Shown here one piece after another: positions 23,121 to 31,158 of a stretch of DNA of 35,745 bases (its first letter is position 1; each line of letters starts with the position of its first letter). Under the pieces are notes generated by a model. That model worked only from the letters and a program-made list of their open reading frames with translations. It was not told the origin of the DNA and did no database searches. The stretch is from a virus, in IMG/VR virus record IMGVR_UViG_3300046412_000165, positions 1-35,745 of that record. The stretch is one strand, 5' to 3'. A program made the translations under genes and the position numbers.

Positions 23121-25511
23121 ATGACTGAGAAACTTAAAAATCAAAAATCAACTCTTGCGAAACTGATGGCGTCAGAAGACATCACAGTTCTTCACAAGAA
23201 AATACCAACTGCATACTTTGATGTAAAGAACAGGATACTTGCTTGTCCTACTTTCAAAGATGATATTTCACCAGAACTTTATGACTTGTTTATGGGTCAC
23301 GAAGTTGGTCATGCATTGAATACACCTTTCGAAGGGTTACATTCTACTCTTAAAGAGAATAGAACTCTCAAGGGTTATCTCAATGTTGTAGAAGATGTCA
23401 GAATTGAAAGAAAGATTAAAGACAAGTTTGCTGGACTTAGAAAGTCTTTTTATGCCGCATACAATGAATTGATGCAGAGAGACTTCTTTGGAATCAAAGA
23501 TAGAAATCTTCAAGAACTTTCATTGATTGACAAGATCAATTTGATCACCAAGTGTGGTTCAAGAGTTTCAATTACACTGACCGATGAAGAGCAGGTGTTC
23601 TTAGATGCTTCACTTAAGTGTGAGACATGGGAAGATGTTGTTCAAGTTGCTACAGCAATCTATGAGTGGTCAAAAGAAAACGAAACAAGAGACGAATCAG
23701 ACCAAGCAATCACTTATCAGTATTCAGATATCGAAGATATCGACGAAGATGAGGACGATTTCGAAGAAGATTATGAAGATGATTTTGGTTCTGATGGCGA
23801 AGAGTCAGACGTAGAGCAAGAGAACTCAGAGCAAGAAGACTCTCTCCCAGACGTTCCTACGGGTACTGGAGACGTTCCAGCGGGTGCTTCTGAAGAGACT
23901 GAAGACGATGTATCAGAGTCAGAAGAGCAGATTAAACAGACTGGTGGCAAGTTCGGTGGTACTTCTTACGGAATGCATGACGATGAAAATGGTGCTAGAG
24001 AATCATTGACTGAACATTTTGCTCACAATAATGAAGACCAGTTCATAGATGAGAATGCTTGTATCAAAACTAGCATCGATCTTAAAAAGAACTGGAAGAA
24101 CATAGATGATATGTACTACTCTTACACTGAGGTGTTCAACGACTTCGATCAAATGATGGTGATCACTGATGCCGACAAAGCAGATAATTGGAAGTTAAAA
24201 AGAAAACAAGAGTCAATGCAATTTATACCTCTTGCTGGACCTGGTACTAGAAAATATCTACAAGACAAAAACAAAAGTATTGTTGCCCACATGGCAAAAG
24301 AGTTTGAAATGAGACAGACTGCCATGAGATCAGCAAAAGCATTCACTGGTAAAAGTGGTCAACTTGATATGAATAGACTTGCAAAGTATCAGATCATTGA
24401 AGATGTATTCAAGAGAGTTACTTATTTACCAGACGGAAAGAATCACGGTGTTAACGTGTTACTTGACTGGTCAGGTTCTATCTCTCATGAGATTAAAGAC
24501 TTGATCGAGCAAACTTTCATCTTATCAGAATTCTGTAACAAAGTTCAGATTCCTTTCAGAATCTTCTTGTTCTCAGATTCAATTATGAGAGGTGAAGATT
24601 ACTGGTCAAGTGGTGAGGGCAAACTTGTAGAACTTCTTTCAAACGAAATGAGTGGTAAAAAGTACACTAAGGGTTTGAATATTCTTTCTCAAATGTACAT
24701 GCACTTCTGGAAATCTGAAATACTTCAAGGTTGGGAACCTGCTGATTCAGAAGATGTTGAATTATTAAATTCAATATTCAACCTTGACCCAGAAGATGCC
24801 TCATATTATGATAAGAGAAATGATCTTAATTATTGTGACTTGGTCCCAAACAACTTCAGACTTGGCGGGACACCTCTTAATCACTGTTTACTAGCAATGA
24901 GAAAGTGGATCCCAGAGTTCAACAGAATGTACGGAATTGAAAAGTCAATCATGACAATTATCACTGATGGTTTCAGTCATGAATCAGACTTGCTCAGACA
25001 GTCCGACGAAGAGTTTGCAGATGCTAAGTCTCAGATGGGTAGTGACTGGATCGGCAGATCAAACATGAAAAGATACTTGATTGATCCTTACACTAACAAG
25101 ACGTATCTTTACCATGAACCAAGTGACTACAACTATGGTGACTGGAACAGAACTGCTAATCTACTTGAGTGGATATCAGAAACTTGTAACGTTACAATCA
25201 CTGGTTACTTTGTCTTCAGTAAGAAGAAAGATTTTTCAACTACTACCCACTACATGCCTGGCATTTCTTGGGAAGAGAAAGATGAAATCTGGAAAGCAAT
25301 GAGAAAGACTGGTTACGTTTTCAAAACTAAAGGTTACAACAAGTTATTCTTTACTTACAAAAATAACTTAACTGCATCAAGTGATACTGAATTGTCAGAC
25401 GACTTGGTCGATGCTAAGAAGTCTAGGTTGACTTCAGCATTTAAAAAGAATCAGAAGTCTAAAGTAACATCTAGATTTCTAACAACTGAGTTCATAAAGG
25501 AGATAGCATAA
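23121..25511 (+). CDS. cobT: CobT-like VWA protein with HEVGH metallopeptidase-like domain
   Basis: 796 residues from ATG 23121; the longer TTG frame begins on a promoter -35 and is rejected. The N-terminal domain has HEVGH at 60-64 and VVEDVRIE at 89-96, the HExxH...E pattern of gluzincin-like metallopeptidases. A very acidic linker (about 206-285) follows. The C-terminal VWA domain has MIDAS DWSGS at 449-453 and IITDG near 616. It resembles CobT, the VWA partner of the CobS AAA+ ATPase in cobaltochelatase, and such phage genes are usually labelled so. No chelatase CobN subunit is seen, so a cobalamin role is unproven; protein remodelling or proteolysis with the CobS-like ATPase is a fair alternative. 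Confidence 0.85.
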   Translation: MTEKLKNQKSTLAKLMASEDITVLHKKIPTAYFDVKNRILACPTFKDDISPELYDLFMGHEVGHALNTPFEGLHSTLKENRTLKGYLNVVEDVRIERKIKDKFAGLRKSFYAAYNELMQRDFFGIKDRNLQELSLIDKINLITKCGSRVSITLTDEEQVFLDASLKCETWEDVVQVATAIYEWSKENETRDESDQAITYQYSDIEDIDEDEDDFEEDYEDDFGSDGEESDVEQENSEQEDSLPDVPTGTGDVPAGASEETEDDVSESEEQIKQTGGKFGGTSYGMHDDENGARESLTEHFAHNNEDQFIDENACIKTSIDLKKNWKNIDDMYYSYTEVFNDFDQMMVITDADKADNWKLKRKQESMQFIPLAGPGTRKYLQDKNKSIVAHMAKEFEMRQTAMRSAKAFTGKSGQLDMNRLAKYQIIEDVFKRVTYLPDGKNHGVNVLLDWSGSISHEIKDLIEQTFILSEFCNKVQIPFRIFLFSDSIMRGEDYWSSGEGKLVELLSNEMSGKKYTKGLNILSQMYMHFWKSEILQGWEPADSEDVELLNSIFNLDPEDASYYDKRNDLNYCDLVPNNFRLGGTPLNHCLLAMRKWIPEFNRMYGIEKSIMTIITDGFSHESDLLRQSDEEFADAKSQMGSDWIGRSNMKRYLIDPYTNKTYLYHEPSDYNYGDWNRTANLLEWISETCNVTITGYFVFSKKKDFSTTTHYMPGISWEEKDEIWKAMRKTGYVFKTKGYNKLFFTYKNNLTASSDTELSDDLVDAKKSRLTSAFKKNQKSKVTSRFLTTEFIKEIA

Positions 25512-25783
25512 TGAGAAACTTAGCAATTGATATAACTGAATACGAAAACTTCCCAGATGGTGGCAATGTCGCAAGGAACAAATTTGCTGAAGCAATGGCA
25601 AACATTGGTCCTGGTCCATGTGTGAAGTTCAACTGTGAGAGGCAACAAGAATGTGCATCTGAAAAAGTTGAATGTAAGGCATTTAGATACTGGGTAAACA
25701 ATGACAGTTACTGGACAAAAAGAAAAGGTGTTAAGACATCAATCAGTGTTGACCTAGGCAGATTAATCAAGGAGATGGAATAA
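25511..25783 (+). CDS. 90-residue protein with four-cysteine cluster
   Basis: MRNLAIDITEYENFPDGGNV is followed by FAEAMANIGPGPCVKFNC, then RQQECASEKVECKAFRYWVN. Four Cys spaced C-x4-C-x5-C-x6-C look like a zinc or iron-sulfur site. The second half is basic with Tyr/Trp. No family is recalled with confidence; I associate similar Cys-Cys-Cys-Cys plus KAFRYW patterns with unnamed marine phage proteins. It lies between the CobT-like and CobS-like genes, sharing one base with each neighbour's start or stop, so it is made in the same operon and may belong to the same machine. Confidence 0.7.
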   Translation: MRNLAIDITEYENFPDGGNVARNKFAEAMANIGPGPCVKFNCERQQECASEKVECKAFRYWVNNDSYWTKRKGVKTSISVDLGRLIKEME

Positions 25784-26322
25784 TGACCAAGATAGCACTA
25801 TCACAAATTGGTGAAAAGGGAGAAGCAAAAGCAAGGTGTGTAATGAGGGATATAATTGTCCCATTCAAAATCGTACCTGGTTTAACTGAAGAATCGATCA
25901 AGATGTGCAAAGCATTCAATGTTGAATACTTAATCGAACTAGCACTAGCAAAGGTCGGAGGGTACAATTTTGTAGATGAATCTGGATTTGATTTTGATGA
26001 TTACTCAGATAGTAAGACTGCAAGTGTGGAACCTAGAGGTGGGGTGTCCATCGGGTCACTCGAAACAAAGATTGGTTCTATAAGAGCAGTGATCTATAAT
26101 CCATTTGAAGATAGGTTAGACTACTTCTTTTTTCCAGTTGATGGGTGGAAAGATTTAGAAGAAGCATCATACGGAAAAGCAAAGCACAAAACAAGAATCA
26201 GATCATCTTATAATAAGACAACTCAGATGTATTCTAAGTTTGAACCTTATAGATGTAAAGACTTTAAAGAACTGGCAAAAAAAGTTGCCTGTGAAGTAGA
26301 TGCAGAAATTATTTTGGGTTAA
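25783..26322 (+). CDS. 179-residue protein of unknown function in CobT/CobS operon
   Basis: Starts MTKIALSQIGEKGEAKARCV, contains GGYNFVDESGFDFDDYSDSK, GGVSIGSLETKIGSIRAVIY, LDYFFFPVDGWKDLEEA and ends with a basic helix. It may be a two-part protein with an acidic linker and a beta-rich C-terminal half. No catalytic motif or membrane segment is visible. The gene overlaps the Cys-cluster gene by one base (TAATG) and is followed by early promoter 3. Position suggests a role with the VWA/AAA+ pair, but that is only inference. Confidence 0.7.
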   Translation: MTKIALSQIGEKGEAKARCVMRDIIVPFKIVPGLTEESIKMCKAFNVEYLIELALAKVGGYNFVDESGFDFDDYSDSKTASVEPRGGVSIGSLETKIGSIRAVIYNPFEDRLDYFFFPVDGWKDLEEASYGKAKHKTRIRSSYNKTTQMYSKFEPYRCKDFKELAKKVACEVDAEIILG

Positions 26323-26326
26323 GGGG

Positions 26327-26356
26327 TTGACAATGACCCTCACTTTTTGATACCAT
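26327..26356 (+). promoter_or_regulatory. Sigma70-type early promoter 3
   Basis: TTGACA (26327-26332), 18-base spacer with CCCTCACTTTTT, and TACCAT (26351-26356) as a weaker -10; CATTAT just downstream is an alternative. It shares the spacer string with promoters 1 and 2. A leader of about 38 bases carries AAGGAG before the CobS-like ATG. Confidence 0.78.
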
Positions 26357-26399
26357 TATAACTGATGAGAAATTTAACGTGTAATTTTAAGGAGACTAT

Positions 26400-27668
26400 A
26401 TGAAAGCACACAATGAGTATAATATAAAAAGATCGTATGACGAATCGGAGTCAGTCATACTTTCTACAGGGAAGAAATTCCACATGACTCCAGATAGGAA
26501 AGAATTCTTAGCAGAACTTCAATCTGCCTTTCCTGAGCAATCTGTTTTTCTAAAAGAAGATTTAGAAAAACTATCACACACCCCATACTGGGTGAAGTCA
26601 ACAAGGTTCCCTTTTGCTTCTGCTGATAAATCGTCATATGATTTGACTATGTTACTTGGTGGTTTGTCACCGACAGCAGTTCAAAATGTGAAACAACCAA
26701 CGGTTATTCCAATGACACCAGCACCTGTTTCTAATAACATGCCTGTCGCCGCTCAGACTCAAGCAGTGAATCTGATCGAAGACAATGTAAAAATCATTCC
26801 TGAGAAAATGACTAACTATGTTCCGTTTGGACATTTCAAAGATGTCAAACAGATTATCAAGTCTAAGATTTTCTTCCCAGTCTTTGTGACAGGGTTATCT
26901 GGTAATGGTAAAACATTGATGATCGAACAAGTATGTGCCCAACTGAAGAGAGAACTCTACAGGGTCAATATCACCATCGAGACTGATGAAGATGATTTGA
27001 TGGGTGGTCATACTCTTCAAAATGGTAACATTACTTTCAGAGAAGGTCCTGTTATCAAAGCAATGAGAAAGGGTGCCGTACTCTTGCTCGATGAAGTCGA
27101 TCTTGGTTCTAACAAGTTGATGTGTCTACAATCAGTTCTTGAAGGTAAAGGTTATCTAATCAAGAAAACTGGTGAGTGGGTGACACCTGCACCAGGATTT
27201 ACAATTCTTGCGACTGCTAATACAAAGGGTCAAGGTTCAGAAGATGGCAAGTTCATCGGAACTCAGATCATGAACGAGGCGATGCTTGAAAGATTCGCCA
27301 TCACAATGCAACAAGAATATCCACCAGTGTCAACTGAGAAGAGAATTCTTAAGAAAGAAATGGAACTAAGTGGTTCTGTTGATGAAGAGTTCTGTGACAA
27401 ACTTGTCGACTGGGCAGACATTATCAGAAAGACCTATTACGAGGGTGCTATCGATGATGTTGTTACTACAAGGAGACTTGTTCACATTGTCAATGCATTC
27501 AGAATGTTTGACGACAAAATGAAGTCAATCGAAATGTGTATTACAAGATTCGATGAAGAAACTAGAAGTTCCATTCTCGACCTCTACACCAAAGTAGATG
27601 CAGGGGTCGACATGGAAAACCCTCTTGAAGATTCAGAGTCTTCAGAGTATAATGAATACGATGAGTAA
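26400..27668 (+). CDS. cobS: CobS-like AAA+ ATPase (MoxR-type)
   Basis: 422 residues. An N-terminal 130 residues of unknown fold with a Pro-rich linker (VIPMTPAPVSNNMPVAAQTQ) precedes an AAA+ core: Walker A GLSGNGKT at 165-172, Walker B VLLLDEVD with D231-E232, sensor 1 ILATANTKG, and arginine-containing EAMLERFAITMQQEYPP. Closest in look to CobS/MoxR ATPases that pair with VWA proteins; the CobT-like partner is encoded two genes upstream. It may power remodelling of a target by that VWA protein. It has its own early promoter and AAGGAG site. The stop overlaps the next ATG region by 8 bases. Confidence 0.9.
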   Translation: MKAHNEYNIKRSYDESESVILSTGKKFHMTPDRKEFLAELQSAFPEQSVFLKEDLEKLSHTPYWVKSTRFPFASADKSSYDLTMLLGGLSPTAVQNVKQPTVIPMTPAPVSNNMPVAAQTQAVNLIEDNVKIIPEKMTNYVPFGHFKDVKQIIKSKIFFPVFVTGLSGNGKTLMIEQVCAQLKRELYRVNITIETDEDDLMGGHTLQNGNITFREGPVIKAMRKGAVLLLDEVDLGSNKLMCLQSVLEGKGYLIKKTGEWVTPAPGFTILATANTKGQGSEDGKFIGTQIMNEAMLERFAITMQQEYPPVSTEKRILKKEMELSGSVDEEFCDKLVDWADIIRKTYYEGAIDDVVTTRRLVHIVNAFRMFDDKMKSIEMCITRFDEETRSSILDLYTKVDAGVDMENPLEDSESSEYNEYDE

Positions 27669-27951
27669 TAATATCGACTACAAATATAACGAGGACAAAC
27701 TCTTAAACGAGTTTTCCTCTTATATTGATAATACATACGACCAACATTACTCACTAAACAAATACCAGAGTACTGAGTTTATTATTGACTCAGGACATGG
27801 TGAAGGTTTTTGTATCGGCAATATTATGAAATATGCACAAAGATACGGAAAGAAAGGTGGCAAGAATAGAGCAGACTTGTTAAAAGTTTTGCACTATGCC
27901 TTGTTTATGTTACACGTTCACGATAAGGAGACTGAGAATGAAATTAAGTGA
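27661..27951 (+). CDS. DUF3310-type small protein
   Basis: 96 residues from ATG 27661 (MSNNIDYKYNEDKLLNEFSS). The C-terminal part CIGNIMKYAQRYGKKGGKNR, followed by ADLLKVLHYALFML, matches the short phage DUF3310 pattern (KY..RY..K.G..DL.K..Y). Such proteins are sometimes labelled nucleotide kinases without evidence; I know of no proven function. A start at 27598 would lie deep inside the CobS-like gene and is unlikely. It overlaps gp45 by 14 bases and probably shares its transcript. Confidence 0.8.
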   Translation: MSNNIDYKYNEDKLLNEFSSYIDNTYDQHYSLNKYQSTEFIIDSGHGEGFCIGNIMKYAQRYGKKGGKNRADLLKVLHYALFMLHVHDKETENEIK

Positions 27952-28603
27952 AGAAACAAGAAGTATATTAAAAAACTTCGCAACAATAAATTCGGGTATC
28001 AAAGTTGAGACAGGTTCTCAATTGAAGACTATTTCGAATATGAAAAACATCTTGGCAGTAGCAACTGTTTCAGAAGCATTTGACCAAGGGTTTAGTATAT
28101 ACAATCTAGGAGAATTTCTAGGTGCAGTATCATTGCTAGATAATCCAGACTTTGCATTTAACGATGCATCTGCAAGTATCAGTGATGATAATACTAGCAT
28201 GACTTACTTCTATGCAAGTGAGGGTATGGTGACATCGCCAGAGAAGATGATTACAATGCCTGATGCAGAGATTAAAGTTGATCTATCATCAACACTACTT
28301 GGCGAATTGCAAAAAGCGGCCAGTGTTTTAGGTGTTAGTGATTTAGTACTACAATCAGATGGTACTAAAATCGAGTTAGTAGTAACTGATAAAAAGAATG
28401 CAACATCAAATACATTCAGCAGAATCGTTGGAGAAGGTACAGGTGTTTCATTTACAATGAACTTTAAGATTGATAACTTGAAAGTTCTAGATGGTAATTA
28501 TGAAGTCTTGGTTTCATCGAAAGGTATTTCAAACTTCAAAAACAAGGATATAGACTTAGAGTACTTCATTGCACTTGAACCAGATTCAAAATACAATGTG
28601 TAA
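27938..28603 (+). CDS. 45: Sliding clamp gp45-like
   Basis: 221 residues from ATG 27938 (T4 gp45 is 228). Starts MKLSEETRSILKNFATINSG, then GSQLKTISNMKNILAVATV and FSIYNLGEFLGAVSLLDNPD, and ends YFIALEPDSKYNV; these fit the gp45 clamp. The trimeric ring tethers the polymerase and also activates late transcription by binding gp55. A longer ATG start at 27896 lies inside the upstream gene. GGAG lies 8 bases upstream of 27938. It is followed by gp44, as in T4. Confidence 0.93.
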   Translation: MKLSEETRSILKNFATINSGIKVETGSQLKTISNMKNILAVATVSEAFDQGFSIYNLGEFLGAVSLLDNPDFAFNDASASISDDNTSMTYFYASEGMVTSPEKMITMPDAEIKVDLSSTLLGELQKAASVLGVSDLVLQSDGTKIELVVTDKKNATSNTFSRIVGEGTGVSFTMNFKIDNLKVLDGNYEVLVSSKGISNFKNKDIDLEYFIALEPDSKYNV

Positions 28604-28619
28604 CATATATAATATAATT

Positions 28620-28724
28620 ATGTGTGATAAAAGTGCTAGTCTCCACAATTATCATGGGAGTAGAATATCTCATCAATCTCTTGGCATTCTACACGATCTA
28701 TCGGAGGGGTTAGGTCAACTATGA
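28620..28724 (+). CDS. Possible 34-residue peptide between gp45 and gp44
   Basis: MCDKSASLHNYHGSRISHQS followed by LGILHDLSEGLGQL, stop overlapping the gp44 ATG (ATGA). The frame fills the only gap in this block and would couple to gp44, but there is no Shine-Dalgarno and the upstream sequence is just AT-rich, with overlapping TATAAT strings at 28608-28618. Could be real or chance. Confidence 0.3.
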   Translation: MCDKSASLHNYHGSRISHQSLGILHDLSEGLGQL

Positions 28725-29662
28725 GTAACGAATTTTTATACGTAGAGAAGTATCGTCCTCAAACAATTGAAGAGACAATACTACCTGCATCGATCAAGAA
28801 AAGTTTTCAAGAGTTTGTCAAGAATGGCGAACTACCAAATTTGTTACTAACTGGTTCAGCAGGCATTGGTAAAACTACAGTTGCGAAAGCATTGTGTAAT
28901 GAAATCGGTGCAGACTTTATTGTCATTAACGGATCAGATGAGGGTCGTCTTATCGACACTCTCAGAACTAAAATCAAAAACTTTGCATCTACAGTGTCAC
29001 TCAGTGGTGGTTCTAAAGTCGTCATACTTGATGAAGCAGATTATATATCAGCAGATTCAGTTCAACCTGCTTTAAGAAACTTCATAGAAGAGTTCTCAAG
29101 CAACTGTAGATTCATTTTTACATGTAACTACAAGAACAGAATTATTCCTGCACTTCACAGTAGATGTACAGTTATTGATTTCAAAATAACACCCACAGAA
29201 AAACAAAAACTTGCTTCAGTCTTTATGAATAGACTTAAGATGATTTGCGATGATGAGGGTATTAAATACGAAGAGAAAGTATTAGTAGAACTGATACTTA
29301 AATTCTTCCCAGACTTTAGAAGATGTATCAATGAAGTACAACGTTATGGTGCATCAGGTGTAATTGATAGTGGTTTGTTAGCAACACTATCAGAAGAAAA
29401 ACTAACACCTCTGGTCGACATGTTGAAAAGTAAAGATTGGTCTGGTATGAGAAAGTGGGTTGGTCAAAATGCTGATAACGATTTCAATACTTTGTATAGA
29501 AAAGTTTTCAATGCATTAGAGAAAAGACTTGAACCAAGTTCAATACCATCGGCAGTTCTAATCATTGCAGACTATCAATACAAATCTGCATTTGCAATGG
29601 ACTCAGAGATTAATTTTACTGCATGTCTAACAGAAATTATGTCGGAGTGTAAATTCAAATAA
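28721..29662 (+). CDS. 44: Clamp-loader ATPase gp44-like
   Basis: 313 residues (T4 gp44 is 319). Starts with the hallmark FLYVEKYRPQTIEETILP, Walker A GSAGIGKT at 45-52, Walker B VVILDEAD with DEAD at 104-107, sensor 1 IFTCNY and SRC arginine-finger motif in ALHSRCTVIDF. It is the ATPase subunit that opens gp45 on primer junctions. GGAGGGGT lies 11 bases before the ATG, a strong ribosome site suiting its need for several copies per gp62. It joins the next gene as TAATG. Confidence 0.96.
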   Translation: MSNEFLYVEKYRPQTIEETILPASIKKSFQEFVKNGELPNLLLTGSAGIGKTTVAKALCNEIGADFIVINGSDEGRLIDTLRTKIKNFASTVSLSGGSKVVILDEADYISADSVQPALRNFIEEFSSNCRFIFTCNYKNRIIPALHSRCTVIDFKITPTEKQKLASVFMNRLKMICDDEGIKYEEKVLVELILKFFPDFRRCINEVQRYGASGVIDSGLLATLSEEKLTPLVDMLKSKDWSGMRKWVGQNADNDFNTLYRKVFNALEKRLEPSSIPSAVLIIADYQYKSAFAMDSEINFTACLTEIMSECKFK

Positions 29663-29787
29663 TGGGTAAGTTAAGACAATGGTTTCAAAAATGGTTTGAC
29701 AAAAGAATTGAAAAGTCATTTCAAAGACAAGCAGACAGACTGTTCGCAAAACACGATGTCGAATATAGAGACGGAGATAATACATGA
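29662..29787 (+). CDS. 41-residue basic amphipathic peptide gene
   Basis: MGKLRQWFQKWFDKRIEKSF followed by QRQADRLFAKHDVEYRDGDN. The first half is a strongly basic, Trp/Phe-rich amphipathic helix, the sort that binds membranes or partner proteins. TAATG with gp44 and ATGA with the next gene argue that it is translated. No function is known. T4 has gp62 directly after gp44, so this is an insertion in the clamp-loader operon. Confidence 0.55.
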   Translation: MGKLRQWFQKWFDKRIEKSFQRQADRLFAKHDVEYRDGDNT

Positions 29788-30095
29788 CTCAATATGATAA
29801 CGAAGTAGAAAGACAAAGAATTATTCTCGAAGCAGAAGAATGGGCAAAGGGTGTTAAAAGCATTCATGTACATTCTTTTAACTCTATGTGGTATGATGAT
29901 CACCCAGAAGACACAGATGGTACTCCACGTAAAACTGTGACAGATGTAGAATATAACAATGGTCTTATCGTAAGAAGCAGAAACGGAAAACAAATTCGTA
30001 AGTTTGGTATGAAACTCAAAGGCGATGCTTTGATCCAGCAATACGAGAGAGTTCAACAATCTTCAAAACCAAAGTTTCGACCACAGTATGTCTAA
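29784..30095 (+). CDS. 103-residue protein of unknown function, inserted before gp62
   Basis: MTQYDNEVERQRIILEAEEW starts a charged helix, followed by IHVHSFNSMWYDDHPEDTDG, and a basic half DVEYNNGLIVRSRNGKQIRK that may form a beta hairpin. The protein is soluble-looking, with no catalytic motif I recognise. It overlaps neighbours on both sides (ATGA, and 8 bases into gp62), so it belongs to the clamp-loader transcript. Whether it works with the loader is unknown. Confidence 0.7.
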   Translation: MTQYDNEVERQRIILEAEEWAKGVKSIHVHSFNSMWYDDHPEDTDGTPRKTVTDVEYNNGLIVRSRNGKQIRKFGMKLKGDALIQQYERVQQSSKPKFRPQYV

Positions 30096-30498
30096 ACGAA
30101 ATCCTTTCGACTTTGTTAAAAATGTAAGTTATGATAAAGTCGATATCATGGTTGATGAGGTCGAAGAGAAAGCATATCAACCATTCCTCATAAATCGGGC
30201 GTTGTCTTATCACCAAGATGCCGTCTTTCTAGTAAACGAGTTAAACTGTAAGCACGGGTTAGATAACCGTCTTCAGTACTTGTTTTTCATAAATACTCTT
30301 AGAAAAAGAAAAAGATTCAGTAAGTGGCAAAAACCATATGAATCTAAGAAACTAGAAACTGTAAAAGATTTTTACGGTGTTTCTACTCAGAAAGCAAAAG
30401 AGTATCTTGAACTTCTTGATGAAAAACAATACCGTATATTGAAAGACAGAATGCATACAGGTGGTAAACACAATGGACGAACAGGAAATAGTAAATAG
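30088..30498 (+). CDS. 62: Clamp-loader small subunit gp62-like
   Basis: 136 residues, clearly shorter than T4 gp62 (187). Starts MSKRNPFDFVKNVSYDKVDI, then YQPFLINRALSYHQDAVFLV and LQYLFFINTLRKRKRFSKW, the gp62 pattern with INRALSY and a YLF.N.LRK helix. A single copy binds the gp44 tetramer to make the loader. The shortened C-terminus overlaps the regA gene by 26 bases. The CATAAATA at 30288 is inside the gene and probably chance. Confidence 0.9.
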   Translation: MSKRNPFDFVKNVSYDKVDIMVDEVEEKAYQPFLINRALSYHQDAVFLVNELNCKHGLDNRLQYLFFINTLRKRKRFSKWQKPYESKKLETVKDFYGVSTQKAKEYLELLDEKQYRILKDRMHTGGKHNGRTGNSK

Positions 30499-30880
30499 TT
30501 TAGTCGAAATATCATTCGAACAAAAAGACGACTTCTTAAAGATACGTGAGACACTCACACGTATCGGAGTTGCATCACGTAGAGAACAAGAACTCTTCCA
30601 ATCATGTCACATCTTGCACAAGAAGGGCAAGTATTACATTACACATTTCAAAGAATTATTCCAATTAGATGGTAAGAAGGCAACGTTTGATGAATCAGAT
30701 GTTGGTCGAAGAAATACCATTATTGATTTACTTAAGCAATGGAATCTAATTAAGGTGTTAGACGAATCAAAGATCGAAACACCTAGGGCACCATTGTCTC
30801 AGATTAAAATTGTGAGTTTTAAAGATAAAGAAAATTGGAAACTTACTACAAAATACTCAATAGGTAGTAAAAACAACTAA
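30473..30880 (+). CDS. regA: Translational repressor RegA-like
   Basis: 135 residues from ATG 30473 (MDEQEIVNSLVEISFEQKDD). The following FLKIRETLTRIGVASRREQE and FQSCHILHKKGKYYITHFKE, then LFQLDGK, are diagnostic of RegA, which binds ribosome sites of early mRNAs such as those of gp45 and gp44 and blocks their translation. A start four codons upstream at 30461 is also open. Slightly longer than T4 RegA (122). In T4 the polymerase gene 43 follows; here a membrane and curli-like module does. Confidence 0.95.
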   Translation: MDEQEIVNSLVEISFEQKDDFLKIRETLTRIGVASRREQELFQSCHILHKKGKYYITHFKELFQLDGKKATFDESDVGRRNTIIDLLKQWNLIKVLDESKIETPRAPLSQIKIVSFKDKENWKLTTKYSIGSKNN

Positions 30881-30883
30881 ATA
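30876..30883 (+). promoter_or_regulatory. Late-promoter-like ACTAAATA after regA
   Basis: The third copy of ACTAAATA; it contains the regA stop codon and lies 21 bases before an ATG that has AGGAGG. Predicted start near 30889. Confidence 0.45.
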
Positions 30884-30904
30884 TATCACTTAGGAGGAAC
30901 AATT

Positions 30905-31111
30905 ATGTTTCAAGGTATTATAGATTTTGTTATGGGTATATGGAACTTACTTATGATAGTTCCAGTTATTATATCAATATGCTCAGTAGTTGTAGCATTA
31001 ACACCGACCCCGGCCGATGATAAGTTGTGGGCAAAAGTGTATAAGTGGTTAGAAGTTCTTGCTTTAGCAGTAGGTAAAGCAAAAGACAAAAACCCTCTTT
31101 TAGATAAGTAA
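30905..31111 (+). CDS. 68-residue membrane protein, holin-like size
   Basis: MFQGIIDFVMGIWNLLMIVP and VIISICSVVVALTPTP form a long hydrophobic segment of one or two spans, followed by a soluble ADDKLWAKVYKWLEVLALAV GKAKDKNPLLDK-like amphipathic tail. AGGAGG lies seven bases before the ATG, a very strong site. The TPTPADD...WAKVYK pattern recurs, as I recall, in small proteins of many marine phages, of unknown role; holin or membrane-stress functions are guesses. It is the first gene after regA. Confidence 0.75.
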   Translation: MFQGIIDFVMGIWNLLMIVPVIISICSVVVALTPTPADDKLWAKVYKWLEVLALAVGKAKDKNPLLDK

Positions 31112-31158
31112 CTTTTATGATAGAATAGTAGTACAACTATTCAGAATAGGAGAAAAAT

